Source: Deltaproteobacteria bacterium (lineage in GTDB: Bacteria > Desulfobacterota > Desulfarculia > Adiutricales > Adiutricaceae). Taken from it: a stretch of 50,606 nt of DNA. The stretch's first letter is position 1. Every line of letters starts with the position of its first letter. This document shows positions 8,819 through 17,666 of this stretch, in pieces. The notes below the pieces were generated by a model. It was not told the DNA's origin. It ran no database searches and was given only the letters and a program-made list of their open reading frames with translations. Made by a program: the position numbers and the translations under genes. Location: assembly GCA_031279515.1 (NCBI GenBank), contig JAITII010000022.1, forward strand, positions 1-50,606, written 5' to 3'.

Positions 8819-9269
8819 CATTGCCTTTAAGCTCACTATTTATTGCAAAATTAAGAAAATTATTAGTTGCTACAAGGACAAGCTGCAGCCAGGGCTTTTT
8901 CAGTTAAAGTTTAGGGTTTTAAAAGCTTTGCCAGAAGTTTTTATTGCTTCCAGCCTTTAGATCAATAAATAAACCATTGCGGCTAGCTTATGCTCTTTAT
9001 CCCTTAAATGCCCTTGCAGATCTCTATAATTTCCACATTTCCACATTTCCATAAAATAATCTTGCTTTTTAAGACGAACTTCTGGTATAGTATACGTTCT
9101 AAGCTGAAGTTCCTATGGACTTTGGGAAGCTATAAAATAAGGATTTGATTAGTTAAAATTATGAAGTAATATAACTAATTAAAATTATAATTATATGCTA
9201 ATAATTAATATTACTTTGATGTAATAAACAGAAGCAAGGGACTTTTTACTCCTTCAAGCTGTTCAACCC
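8819..9269. other. AT-rich gap after rpoN
   Basis: No gene is visible. A small tandem repeat TTTCCACA (two full copies and one imperfect) lies at 9030-9053. The spacer word GGACTTTTTACTCCTT at 9239-9254 nearly matches words at 4442 and 45055. The PTS/hpf genes that normally follow rpoN are absent, so this gap may mark a deletion. Confidence 0.5.
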
Positions 9270-9297
9270 TTGAATTTACTAATTTTTCTGCTATGCT
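9270..9297 (+). promoter_or_regulatory. Probable promoter for tRNA-Leu and tig
   Basis: A -35-like TTGAAT (9270-9275), a 16-base spacer and -10 TATGCT (9292-9297) preceded by TGC, giving an extended -10. It lies about 75 bases before the mature tRNA. This is a moderate match to sigma-70. Confidence 0.5.
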
Positions 9298-9373
9298 AGC
9301 TACTTTAGCCTTGAGGACGTAGTAAATTTCATATTGTTATTAGCGGCATCAACAATTCATGCCTTTAATTTTA

Positions 9374-9460
9374 GCGAGAGTGGCGGAATTGGTAGACGCA
9401 CTGGCCTTAGGAGCCAGCGGCCGCAAGGTCATAGGGGTTCAAATCCCCTCTCTCGCACCA
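9374..9460 (+). tRNA. tRNA-Leu (anticodon UAG)
   Basis: An 87-nt class II tRNA. The acceptor arm GCGAGAG (9374-9380) pairs with CTCTCGC (9450-9456), followed by discriminator A and an encoded CCA (9458-9460). The anticodon stem is CTGGC/GCCAG with loop CTTAGGA, so the anticodon is TAG at 9408-9410. The long variable arm (about CGGCCGCAAGGTCAT) and the T-arm AGGGG-TTCAAAT-CCCCT are both as expected for tRNA-Leu. It reads CUA/CUN leucine codons. The tRNA-Leu then tig order is common in deltaproteobacterial genomes. Confidence 0.97.
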
Positions 9461-9483
9461 TCTTTTTTGGGGAGTTCATCTAT

Positions 9484-11403
9484 ATGCGAATCGCTATAGA
9501 AGATCACGTGGAAGATTCTACTCAAAGTGTAATACTTGACATGGATTGGGAAGATTATGGGGCAGAGCTCTTAGGTATCCTTGCCAAGTATCAAAGGGCT
9601 AAGATCCCTGGTTTCAGCCCTGGCTTTATACCAGATCATGTAATCATACGTAAGCGTGAGTCTGAAGTTAAGGAAGATGTCTTAGCTAGTATCGTGATCC
9701 CAACGATTCAAGCGGATTTAGTAAAGAAAAATATCACCACTCTGACACCCCTTCTGACCAAAACTTTAACCTTCTCCCTGGAATCGCCCCTTCACTATAC
9801 CGGTTCCTATGTTGTATTACCCCAATTTGAACTCCCAGATTTCTCCAAAATAGAACTCGTACAATTATCATCCTTAGTAGACGAAATGGAAGTAGACCGG
9901 GAACTTGAAATTTACCAGGAAGACAGTGCCACTTTACAACAGGCTCCCGAAGACCACGTGATAGCGGTAGGTGACAATATAATCGTAAGTTACACCATGT
10001 GGTTGGGGGAAAAGAAAATAGACCTTAAAAAAACTGAGCTCGAAGACAAAAGCATCATATTAAACCAGGAAATTACGGAAGAAAATTCGCTATTTGGCTT
10101 TATTGCCAAGAACGCCATAGGACAAAAAAAGGGAAGTATCCTCGAAATCCCCTGTAAAATGGATGCAAAGCACAAAAATCGAGCAATAGCTGGAAAGACT
10201 GTAACCTACAAAGTGCTAATAAAACAGGTTAATTTAGTCATGAAGCATGAGCTAAACGACGAGCTAGCCCAAAACACGCAGATAGCCGGCATAAATACCC
10301 TGGAAGACCTTAAAACATTTATTAGGGACACTCTCAATAAACGCTACGTTAAGGAATTTAAGCAGGTTTATGAATACGACCTCAAGAGAGCCATCCTCAA
10401 TCTCACTGAAATAAACATCCCCGACCGGCTAAAAGACCTAGAGCTCAAAAAGGTCTTAGCCGAAAGTGATTTACCAAGGTTGACTTTGGAACGCATTAAA
10501 AAAGGCATACCCACAGCCTCTGATACAAAATTGCTTTCATCCTACTATGACCAGATTGAGGAAAATCTTAAGTGGACCTTTATCTATGACAAGATATGCA
10601 AACAGCAAAATTTTAGCGTCTCGGAAGAGGACATAGAAGACTACATTGCACTCCTTTCAAAATCAACCGGAACTAAAGTGGACGTGTTAAAAAAGCAGAT
10701 TTCCTTGGACAAAGGTTATATTAACCTCATCCGTTCCGATGTTAAGTATGACAAGTTCATAAAATACCTAAACAGCCAGGTGGTAATAAAGGAACTCAAT
10801 AGGGAAGAAACAATCGAGGAGATAAAGAGAAGGGAGCAACATTCTATCCAAGAAAGAAGAAAGCAACTCTTGGGTATGATAGCGGAAAACTATGCGTCTC
10901 AGCACACCCATACCCACGAACACCCCCATGATCACGATCATCCCCATGAACACTCGCACAATCATCCTCACTTTCACGAGCATGAACACGAGCACGAAGA
11001 TGGCGTGAAGCATACCCATGAGCATAGACATATCCATGGGCATAAGCATGAGCATGGGCATACGCATGAGCATGATGGGCAAGAGGCTGAGCACGGCCAT
11101 ACCCCTGAGGGACACGAGCACGAGCACACCCATGAAGCACATGAGCACGAGCATACCCATGAGGGACACGAGCACGAGCATACCCATGAGGGACATGAGC
11201 ACGGCCATACCCATGAGGGACATGAGCACGGCCATACCCATGAGGGACATGAGCACGAGCATACCCACTACCATGACCATGAGCATAAGCCCGAGGATAC
11301 CCTTGATATTCCCCATCGCCATGCTCACCCAGGCGATGTAAAACCGACTACAGAGCCAGAGACGAGCAAGGATAATGATGAGCCTAAAGAGGGCGGACAA
11401 TAA
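9484..11403 (+). CDS. tig: Trigger factor with a long His-rich tail
   Basis: This gene encodes 639 residues, against about 430-450 for ordinary trigger factor. It is the ribosome-bound chaperone at the peptide exit tunnel. The N-terminal ribosome-binding domain (about 1-120) carries a degenerate tunnel-docking loop (IPGFSPGFIP, residues 41-50, in place of GFRxGKxP). An FKBP-like domain (about 155-245) and the helical C-terminal cradle (about 250-470) follow. Residues 473-616 form a tail with nearly 60 His, mostly HxH patterns mixed with Glu, including six 9-residue units of the type HEHEHTHEG (27-bp DNA repeats at 11113-11274). Such a tail should bind Ni, Zn or Cu, as in the His-rich tail of SlyD; this is inference. 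The start is the ATG at 9484 behind GGGGAG; the frame is open further upstream only through the tRNA. It overlaps coaD. Confidence 0.93.
   Translation: MRIAIEDHVEDSTQSVILDMDWEDYGAELLGILAKYQRAKIPGFSPGFIPDHVIIRKRESEVKEDVLASIVIPTIQADLVKKNITTLTPLLTKTLTFSLESPLHYTGSYVVLPQFELPDFSKIELVQLSSLVDEMEVDRELEIYQEDSATLQQAPEDHVIAVGDNIIVSYTMWLGEKKIDLKKTELEDKSIILNQEITEENSLFGFIAKNAIGQKKGSILEIPCKMDAKHKNRAIAGKTVTYKVLIKQVNLVMKHELNDELAQNTQIAGINTLEDLKTFIRDTLNKRYVKEFKQVYEYDLKRAILNLTEINIPDRLKDLELKKVLAESDLPRLTLERIKKGIPTASDTKLLSSYYDQIEENLKWTFIYDKICKQQNFSVSEEDIEDYIALLSKSTGTKVDVLKKQISLDKGYINLIRSDVKYDKFIKYLNSQVVIKELNREETIEEIKRREQHSIQERRKQLLGMIAENYASQHTHTHEHPHDHDHPHEHSHNHPHFHEHEHEHEDGVKHTHEHRHIHGHKHEHGHTHEHDGQEAEHGHTPEGHEHEHTHEAHEHEHTHEGHEHEHTHEGHEHGHTHEGHEHGHTHEGHEHEHTHYHDHEHKPEDTLDIPHRHAHPGDVKPTTEPETSKDNDEPKEGGQ
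11113..11274 (+). repeat. Six 27-bp tandem repeats inside tig
   Basis: Six in-frame 27-bp units encode HEHEHTHEA, HEHEHTHEG (twice), HEHGHTHEG (twice) and HEHEHTHYH. Differences are only a few bases per unit, so copy number could vary between strains by slippage without breaking the frame. Confidence 0.9.
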
Positions 11404-11908
11404 CTTGGGCGCTATAGCTATCTATCCAGGGTCCTTTGACCCTCCTACTTTGGGTCATGTCAGTTTGGTTAGCCGAGGCCTTGCTATCTTTGACAAACTC
11501 ATCGTGGCAGTAGCTATAAACCCCTTAAAGTCCACGCTCTTTTCCGTAAATGAAAGGGTTGAGCTCTTAAAGGCATCCCTTGACCATTTTCCTCCTAAAA
11601 GGATGGAAATACAGAGCTACGAAGGTCTGACAGTTGAGTTCGCACACCTAATGGGGGCTTCCGCCATCCTAAGAGGTCTAAGGGGAACACCGGACTTTGA
11701 CTACGAGTTTCAGATGGCTATCATGAACAAGCACTTAAAAAAAGACATCCATTCTGTATTTCTCATGGCGGATCAAGAATGGTTTTTCATAAGCTCTTCA
11801 ACAGTAAAGGAAGCTGCTTCCTTCGGAGCAGATATAAGTCACATGGTGCCTCGCCCGGTGGCGGAAAAACTAGCATTGAAATTTAAGAAAAACGAGCCTG
11901 AAAAATAA
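11375..11908 (+). CDS. coaD: Phosphopantetheine adenylyltransferase
   Basis: This gene encodes 177 residues from the first ATG. CoaD makes dephospho-CoA from 4'-phosphopantetheine and ATP, the penultimate step of coenzyme A synthesis, in the cytoplasm. The nucleotidyltransferase motif YPGSFDPPTLGH (residues 17-28) holds the catalytic T/HxGH element, and ISSSTVKEAA near residue 140 is the C-terminal signature. The region EGLTVEFAHLMGASAILRGLRG is also typical. The start is uncertain. ATG 11375 or 11378 overlaps the end of tig by about 29 bases. A TTG at 11405, just after the tig stop and behind AGGGCGG, would give MGAIAIYPGSF, which matches the usual CoaD N-terminus better. Close packing implies co-transcription with tig. 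Confidence 0.95.
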   Translation: MMSLKRADNNLGAIAIYPGSFDPPTLGHVSLVSRGLAIFDKLIVAVAINPLKSTLFSVNERVELLKASLDHFPPKRMEIQSYEGLTVEFAHLMGASAILRGLRGTPDFDYEFQMAIMNKHLKKDIHSVFLMADQEWFFISSSTVKEAASFGADISHMVPRPVAEKLALKFKKNEPEK

Positions 11909-11999
11909 GTGAACCTATAAAATCAAGGGTACAGTTCCCAAAATAGCCCAATAACGCGAACTTAAATACTGTAACTAAAAATGCTGGAACAGGTACTTT

Positions 12000-13067
12000 A
12001 TGGAAATCTTAATTCACAAACAGCTTCCCAATCATAAAAAACTCCATCCCATCGACGAGGGGGCCTTGGGATTCGGTGACATCTATACTGATCACATTTT
12101 CAAGATGGATTATTTCGAAGGCAAATGGCAGAACCCCAGAATAGAGCCTTTCGCACCCTTTGTACTCTCTCCAGCTGCCATGGTTCTCCATTACAGCCAG
12201 ACTATCTTCGAAGGCCTCAAATGCTACCGCCACCCTGACAGAAAACTAGCCCTTTTTAGGCCTCAAGACAATTTCAAACGCTTAAACAGCTCCGCCTGGC
12301 GTATGGCCATCCCCTATTTAGACGAAGAATTCCTCCTACAAGCCACCAAAGAGCTTTTGAAAATAGATGGGGACTGGGTCCCCTCCAAACCTGGTTCCTC
12401 GTTGTACATACGGCCCACTGTCATAGCCACAGAACCGCACCTGGGTGTTAGGCCTGCCAAGGAATACCTTTTTTTCATCATGTTAAGTCCAGTGGGTCCT
12501 TACTATCCAGAGGGTTTCGCGCCTATAAAAATATATGTGGAAGACTTCTACAGCCGCTCTGCCCCAGGGGGCCTGGGAGAGATAAAGGCAGGGGCTTCCT
12601 ACGCCGGAAGCCTATTGGCTACAGAGTTAGCCAGCCAGAAAGGGTACACCCAACTTCTATGGTTGGACAGTAAAACCCATAAACTAGTAGAAGAAGTGGG
12701 GAGCATGAACATGTATTTCGTCATAGACGACACCATTGTGACAGCGCCCCTAACAGGCACCATCCTACCTGGCATCACCCGTTCCTCGGTCCTAACAGTG
12801 GCCAAAGATCTGGGTATTAAGGCAGAGGAAAGGTCCATTTCTATAGATGAGATCCTGGAAACTCAAAAAAGTGGCCGCCTCACTGAGTCCTTTGGCTCAG
12901 GAACAGCTGCTGTCATTTCCCCAGTTGGTTGTTTGTGTTACAACGATACGGTTTATGAAATAGGCAACGGCAAAATCGGCAAGATTACTCAGACGATCTA
13001 CGACGAACTTGTGGGCATCCAGTACGGCTTAAAAGAGGACACCAGGGGTTGGGTGGAGCTGGTTTAA
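12000..13067 (+). CDS. ilvE: Branched-chain amino acid aminotransferase
   Basis: This gene encodes 355 residues, a class IV PLP aminotransferase of the long (about 350-aa) BCAT type. It transfers amino groups between Leu, Ile, Val and 2-oxoglutarate, the last step in their synthesis. Visible landmarks: HYSQTIFEGLKCYR near residue 65, the PLP lysine in GEIKAGASYAGS (Lys196), EVGSMNMYFVI with the Glu that binds the pyridine nitrogen, PLTGTILPGITRSS for phosphate binding, and the C-terminal ESFGSGTAAVISPVG. It lies about 90 bases beyond coaD and could share its transcript. The ribosome binding site is weak. Confidence 0.95.
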   Translation: MEILIHKQLPNHKKLHPIDEGALGFGDIYTDHIFKMDYFEGKWQNPRIEPFAPFVLSPAAMVLHYSQTIFEGLKCYRHPDRKLALFRPQDNFKRLNSSAWRMAIPYLDEEFLLQATKELLKIDGDWVPSKPGSSLYIRPTVIATEPHLGVRPAKEYLFFIMLSPVGPYYPEGFAPIKIYVEDFYSRSAPGGLGEIKAGASYAGSLLATELASQKGYTQLLWLDSKTHKLVEEVGSMNMYFVIDDTIVTAPLTGTILPGITRSSVLTVAKDLGIKAEERSISIDEILETQKSGRLTESFGSGTAAVISPVGCLCYNDTVYEIGNGKIGKITQTIYDELVGIQYGLKEDTRGWVELV

Positions 13068-13600
13068 GTACGCTACCTTCAGGCCATCCTAGGGCATCAT
13101 AAAGCAAAGTGGACTTTGTGTTGTTTCGTCATAATCAGATTCAATTGAAACAATCCAAGTGAGGCTTTATACTAAAAGCCCAAACTGTTTTTAAAAAATT
13201 TTCACTACCATTTTGAAACATATATTATCCAAAAAAGGATTCTCGTTTTTCTTAGAGATTTCCACAATGGAATAGTGGACTATTTTCCTTATGGTTGCTA
13301 TTGGAGCTCGTTCCCCTTAGCTTAGGACCCTTTTAGGTTCCAGCTACCCCTTTTGAGGCTAGCCAAAGCACCTATTGGTAAAGAAATGTCTTATGTTTCT
13401 GGGGCAAAGAAGTTTAAGTAAAAGGGCGTTTCTATAATACCTCACGAATTAAATGACTAAAATCATTTAATGAGAGGGTGCTAAAAGCTGTTAAATCAAT
13501 AATTGTATAAATTTAACTTACGATTCATCAAATTTTTTAATGCTCAGAACTTATTATTTATGTGCATTTTTTGAAAGCCAATTGAGAGAATTTTAAAAAA
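13068..13600. other. AT-rich gap between ilvE and the catalase terminator
   Basis: No gene is supported. A short inverted repeat CAAAG/CTTTG around 13104-13117 lies soon after the ilvE stop but lacks a T-run. The rest is AT-rich. Confidence 0.5.
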
Positions 13601-13605
13601 ATAAA

Positions 13606-13646
13606 GCAAAAGATCCGAAGAGAAAATGTCTCTTCGGATCTTTTGC
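13606..13646 (-). terminator. Strong intrinsic terminator of katA
   Basis: A perfect 18-bp stem (arms 13606-13623 and 13629-13646) with a 5-nt loop. On the minus strand it is followed by a U-rich tail (TTTATTTTTTT). It lies 64 bases beyond the catalase stop. Confidence 0.92.
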
Positions 13647-13710
13647 TAATAGATTCTGAAAAAAGAGCCTTAAATATAAAAAAGCATTATTTACAGGCCC
13701 TAAAAGGACT

Positions 13711-15225
13711 TTACATTTCCGTAGCCTTTACCAACTCGTCATAGGTCAACATAGCGAGTTTCTCAACTTGGCCGTAGTCAGACTTGGTGGCTTCGGCAAG
13801 TATCTTGGCGGCCTCCGGGTTCATCTTGTAGAAGAGAACGATGGACCTTAGCTTTATCCTGTCTATCACCGAGTGCAGAGAGTCTGCCACATTGTCCAGG
13901 AACCTGTCTTTCTCCGGTTGGGTCATGACCCTGGAGTACAGGGCGTCGGCCTGGACGAAGTCCACCGGGGTCACCTCCACTGGGTAGCGGTGGGCAGCAC
14001 CGGACACAGGCACCTCCGGGTAGTGGAGGGGTTTGGGACCAGGTCCACCAAAGCTGTTGGGCCAGTAGTTGGGGACACCCAAGGGAAAGCTGTCGGCCAG
14101 ATAGCTATCCCTTTCATTGGGAGAGGCACCTTCCTTCATCCCCCTTGGGGAGTTCACCGGAATCTGGTGGTAGTTGGCTCCCAAGCGGTGGAGGTGGGTG
14201 TCGTGGTAAGAGAATAGCCTTCCCTGCAGGAGCTTATCAGGGGAGGGTCCAATGCCAGGGACAAAGCTGGAGGGGTTAAAGGCGCTCTGCTCCACTTCCT
14301 GGAAGTAGTTTTTCGGGGCCTTGTCCAGGGTAACGGTACCTATGGTCATTAAAGGAGCATCCGCGTGGTACCAGACCTTGGTCACGTCAAAGGGATCGAA
14401 AGCGAACTTTTTCACCTCGTCCGGGGTCAAAATCTGCATCTGCAGATCCCAGGAGGGGTACTCCTTGTCCGCAATGGCGGTGTAGAAGTCCCTTGTGGCG
14501 TGATCTGGGTCTTCTCCGGAGATCTTGGTGGCCTCCTGGCGGGTGAGGTTGGCAATGCCCTGCTTAGTCCGCCAATGGTACTTCACCCAGAAGTACTCGT
14601 TTTTCTCGTTGTACCACAAGTAAGTGTGGCTTCCGAAACCGTGCATGGTCCGGAAATTGGCTGGGACGCCCCTATCCGAGAACAGGATAGCCACTTGATG
14701 GAGGGACTCCGGAGTCAGAGACCAGAAATCCCACTTTATGTTATTGTCGTGGAGGTTGTTGTCCGGGCGCCTCTTTTGGGTGTGGATGAAATCCGGGAAC
14801 TTCATGGGGTCGCGGATAAAGAAGATGGGAGTGTTATTCCCCACCAGATCGTAGTTACCCTCGGCGGTATAGAACTTACAGGCAAAGCCGCGGGGATCCC
14901 GATCCGCATCGGCAAATCCTCTCTCACCACCCACGGTGGAAAAACGCATAAAGACCTCGGTCTCTTTGCCCACTTTGGAAAGAAAATCAGCGCATGTCCA
15001 TTTGGTGACATCCGCCGTGACCTTAAAAACCCCGAAGGCCCCAGCTCCCTTGGCGTGGACCACCCTCTCGGGGATCCTTTCCCTTCCGAAATGGGCCAAT
15101 TTTTCCAAAAGCACCACATCCTGCAGGAGAATGGGACCACCCTCGCCTGCAGTCTGGGAAATGTTATCGTTGGTAATCGGGGAACCGAAAACAGTTGTCA
15201 AATGCTTTTTCGACTGATCTGCCAT
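13711..15225 (-). CDS. katA: Monofunctional heme catalase
   Basis: This gene encodes 504 residues, a clade 3 small-subunit catalase that dismutates hydrogen peroxide in the cytoplasm. The distal catalytic His is His57 in ERIPERVVHAKGAG, and the catalytic Asn lies in NYDLVGNNTP (residues 129-130). The proximal heme ligand is Tyr340 in RLFSYHDTHLHRLG. All key residues are present, so it should be active. AGGAG lies 5 bases before the ATG, and a strong terminator follows, so it is a single-gene unit. The gene is richer in G+C than its flanks. Catalase is notable if the host organism is an anaerobe as the gene neighbourhood suggests; it would protect against oxygen exposure. A long plus-strand reading on the opposite strand (14365-15237) is a shadow. 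Confidence 0.97.
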   Translation of the reverse strand: MADQSKKHLTTVFGSPITNDNISQTAGEGGPILLQDVVLLEKLAHFGRERIPERVVHAKGAGAFGVFKVTADVTKWTCADFLSKVGKETEVFMRFSTVGGERGFADADRDPRGFACKFYTAEGNYDLVGNNTPIFFIRDPMKFPDFIHTQKRRPDNNLHDNNIKWDFWSLTPESLHQVAILFSDRGVPANFRTMHGFGSHTYLWYNEKNEYFWVKYHWRTKQGIANLTRQEATKISGEDPDHATRDFYTAIADKEYPSWDLQMQILTPDEVKKFAFDPFDVTKVWYHADAPLMTIGTVTLDKAPKNYFQEVEQSAFNPSSFVPGIGPSPDKLLQGRLFSYHDTHLHRLGANYHQIPVNSPRGMKEGASPNERDSYLADSFPLGVPNYWPNSFGGPGPKPLHYPEVPVSGAAHRYPVEVTPVDFVQADALYSRVMTQPEKDRFLDNVADSLHSVIDRIKLRSIVLFYKMNPEAAKILAEATKSDYGQVEKLAMLTYDELVKATEM

Positions 15226-16163
15226 AACTTCTCCTAAAATTAAACAATTTTTTACAAAAAGAGCAAATTAATGGAAACCTAATTTCCTAACCAGCCTGCC
15301 ATTAGGGGCCCGGTTTATACTTAAGACATCTACAAACTTAGCTGATAAAAAAACCTAAAATACCTAAAGAGCCCGGCGAAAATACGCCACGGTCACATTT
15401 GAGCAGTCCACCTTAATGAGATATTTTTCAGTTTACAACATTTTTGTTGTTTTTTTATAAGACAGCATCCCTACATTAAAGTCCCCACTCATTTAAGGAC
15501 TTTTACCGCATCATAAGGCCGCGCCATTATTTTACAGGGACATAAATTGGGCTGCGGCTCATAAATACTATTTCTGATGAACATAGAACGCCGCCACCAC
15601 CTAAGGTCTTCATTACTTGGACCACCCTGCGACGTAAAGTAGAGTATTAATCTTCCCAAAAAGGAGTTTTAGGGAAGTTTTTTACTCTTGGAGCAATAAT
15701 AGTTAGTTTAAAGGATATTGGCAATTTTGCAAAGGAAATTTTTATTTTTTCAAAAAAGGATGACCTCCCTTAAAAAGAGTGGCTTTAAACCCTTAAAAAG
15801 ACTAAAAAATAGGCTACAAATACGAAAACTTATTCGTCTCAGTCTTTTTTTAGCCCCAAAGTGCCATCTAAGGTCCCTTTGGCCATTAATCCGCCTATTT
15901 GAGGCGCTTAAAATCTCTGGACAAATGGAAATAATCATCCATATTCTAGAAATTAAAAGATACTTTTTATTCGAACAATCTCGAATAAATTGATATATTT
16001 CATATGAAAGATTAAACTAGTTTTCGTAAGAAATAGTTAGGTAACGAGATAGCCGTGCGCTCATACGGAGGCTAAGAACTAGATTATTGGTGCCAAAGCT
16101 CTTTCTAGAGCTTGTACTTTTATTTTCCCCAAAACTTATTCGACCAAAAGATGATAAAAATCT
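15226..16163. other. Gap between katA and the PrmA-like gene
   Basis: No supported gene. A palindrome ACAACA-TTTT-TGTTGT (15435-15450) sits about 210 bases before katA and could be an operator, though it does not match a regulator I can name. A region of short complementary segments (TAGCC/GGCTA, about 16048-16074) lies upstream of the 16164 gene. A 91-residue, strongly basic plus-strand reading at 15718-15993 starts at TTG with a poorly spaced ribosome binding site and is not accepted as a gene. Confidence 0.45.
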
Positions 16164-17666
16164 ATGCCAGATAATAACACCCCCCCCAACCTCTACTTCC
16201 TTTTAGAATTAGGGCTAGGTCCCAATGCTGCCAGGGATATGTTGGGGAAGCTCATGACCCAAAAACCCATGCTGGATCCCTATCTGACGCCCACAGGGCT
16301 CGCGGTCCTCATAACCCTAGAATCCGATTCTAGGGTTCAAGCTTTGACACTAGACGCAACATCTGGGGCTCCATTAGATATTAACCCTAAAGATAAGGGC
16401 CAGGGTGTTGCTGGCAGCAATTTGCCTGTGGGGGAGGAAAAGCCCTCGCCTGTAATGGGCGATAATAACGGCCCTAATCTAAGCCTAGGTTCAGCATCGC
16501 AGCCCAAGGCTACCCATCCCTTAGAAGCTCAAAAAGAAAGGAAGACTTCCGCCAGTACCTCTGAAACAGAAAAAGGGGAAGAAAAATTACAAGCCCCTCC
16601 TTTGGTCTTTCCCAAAGGTGACCTTTTGGGGTATTTCTACGAAACGATAAAATCAGTAATAAAGGACAAGGACCCGGCTTTCCGTTTCAAGCTGAGCTGG
16701 TTACCAATGGGCCCGGGGGATTCTTACTCTCCCAGGGAGTTCTTAGGTCCCTTAGGCCTAATACAATATAACCCCAATCACCCTAAAGTAGAGGATCCCC
16801 TTGATATTCCGGCATGTAATCCGCCGGATATTCTAAGCTACCTACCAGCATCTGAGGGCAAAAACGGACCAGCTAACTTTTCTGGAACCTTGGGTCCAGA
16901 GCTAAAAGTCCCCCTGGGGCTCATTCTTTCCCCCAGGCGCCAGGGGGAATACTCCCTTGCTATAGAGGCCATGGCAGACTACCTAACCCCGGGTCCAGGA
17001 GCCCCAGAAACTAAAGGGGGAAAGACCCTGGTCATAGCCGAAGGGCCGGCTATCCTACCACTTGCAGCTTTGAAATTCGGCTCTGGACCGGTTACCTTCT
17101 CCTTTGCCGATGCCAGTGCCCAAAATAGCCTGATGGAGCTACTGGAGATAAATGGGTTCCTTACTCTAGAGGATACCGTAGAAGCAATTAATCTTCCCCT
17201 GGCAAAACTTGCTAGACTTCACAAGGATGATTTTTCCGAGACCTTCAGCCTGATAGTAACTTCCATAGCCCCAGGCGAGCTGGCTAAACACATAGAAACA
17301 CTAAAAAGCTGGCTTGTGCCAAAAGGGAGATTTATTGCCACAGGACAATCCGGTGGGAGCTTTACCAGCATAGCTTTAAAGGCTGCTTTTAGAGCGCAAC
17401 TTACTTTGGAGAGCTCAGTTAGCCAAGAAGACTTCATATCCTTAACTATCCAAAGATCGCGCCCAAGAAACGTACTTATCTGGGACTGGAAACCCGGGGA
17501 CTGGGTTGTGGAACTTACTGAAGATGAGCTCACTGTCCTTAAAGAAGCAGAAGAGATGGACACTAAAGTCTCTGATAAAGAAAGTTTAGAGGATGGGCTC
17601 TATGATGAGTTGGAAGATAACTATGCCCTGGGACTTACATTAGACCCTACGGTGGAAAAAGGCTAG
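16164..17666 (+). CDS. PrmA-like protein lacking SAM-binding motifs
   Basis: This gene encodes 500 residues. The N-terminal part has no recognised domain, and residues about 85-150 are low complexity. The C-terminal part (about 290-450) follows the layout of L11 methyltransferase PrmA: an xxILxLAALKFG strand-helix after motif I, then ELLEINGF, then VTSIAPGELAKH in place of the catalytic-region VANILAxPL, then LVPKGRFIATG. The cofactor residues are missing, however. The GCGSG of motif I reads AEGPA, the acidic end of strand 2 is SFADA, and the loop equivalent to GTGTHPTT reads SPRRQGEY. It is therefore probably a pseudoenzyme. The relationship is my reading by eye. The ATG has no clear ribosome binding site. 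Confidence 0.6.
   Translation: MPDNNTPPNLYFLLELGLGPNAARDMLGKLMTQKPMLDPYLTPTGLAVLITLESDSRVQALTLDATSGAPLDINPKDKGQGVAGSNLPVGEEKPSPVMGDNNGPNLSLGSASQPKATHPLEAQKERKTSASTSETEKGEEKLQAPPLVFPKGDLLGYFYETIKSVIKDKDPAFRFKLSWLPMGPGDSYSPREFLGPLGLIQYNPNHPKVEDPLDIPACNPPDILSYLPASEGKNGPANFSGTLGPELKVPLGLILSPRRQGEYSLAIEAMADYLTPGPGAPETKGGKTLVIAEGPAILPLAALKFGSGPVTFSFADASAQNSLMELLEINGFLTLEDTVEAINLPLAKLARLHKDDFSETFSLIVTSIAPGELAKHIETLKSWLVPKGRFIATGQSGGSFTSIALKAAFRAQLTLESSVSQEDFISLTIQRSRPRNVLIWDWKPGDWVVELTEDELTVLKEAEEMDTKVSDKESLEDGLYDELEDNYALGLTLDPTVEKG

Noticed and set aside
9334-9483. Upstream extension of the trigger factor frame
   Set aside because: It runs through the tRNA-Leu gene; the family match and the GGGGAG site support the ATG at 9484.
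10768-11400. Long minus-strand ORF rich in Met, Leu and Val opposite the tig tail
   Set aside because: It is the reverse reading of the His-codon repeats and has no ribosome binding site or recognisable domain.
14365-15237. 290-codon plus-strand ORF opposite katA
   Set aside because: It is antisense to a fully motif-supported catalase; no domain or signal is seen in it.
15718-15993. 91-residue basic ORF
   Set aside because: TTG start with a badly spaced ribosome binding site, composition typical of AT-rich non-coding DNA, no homology recognised.
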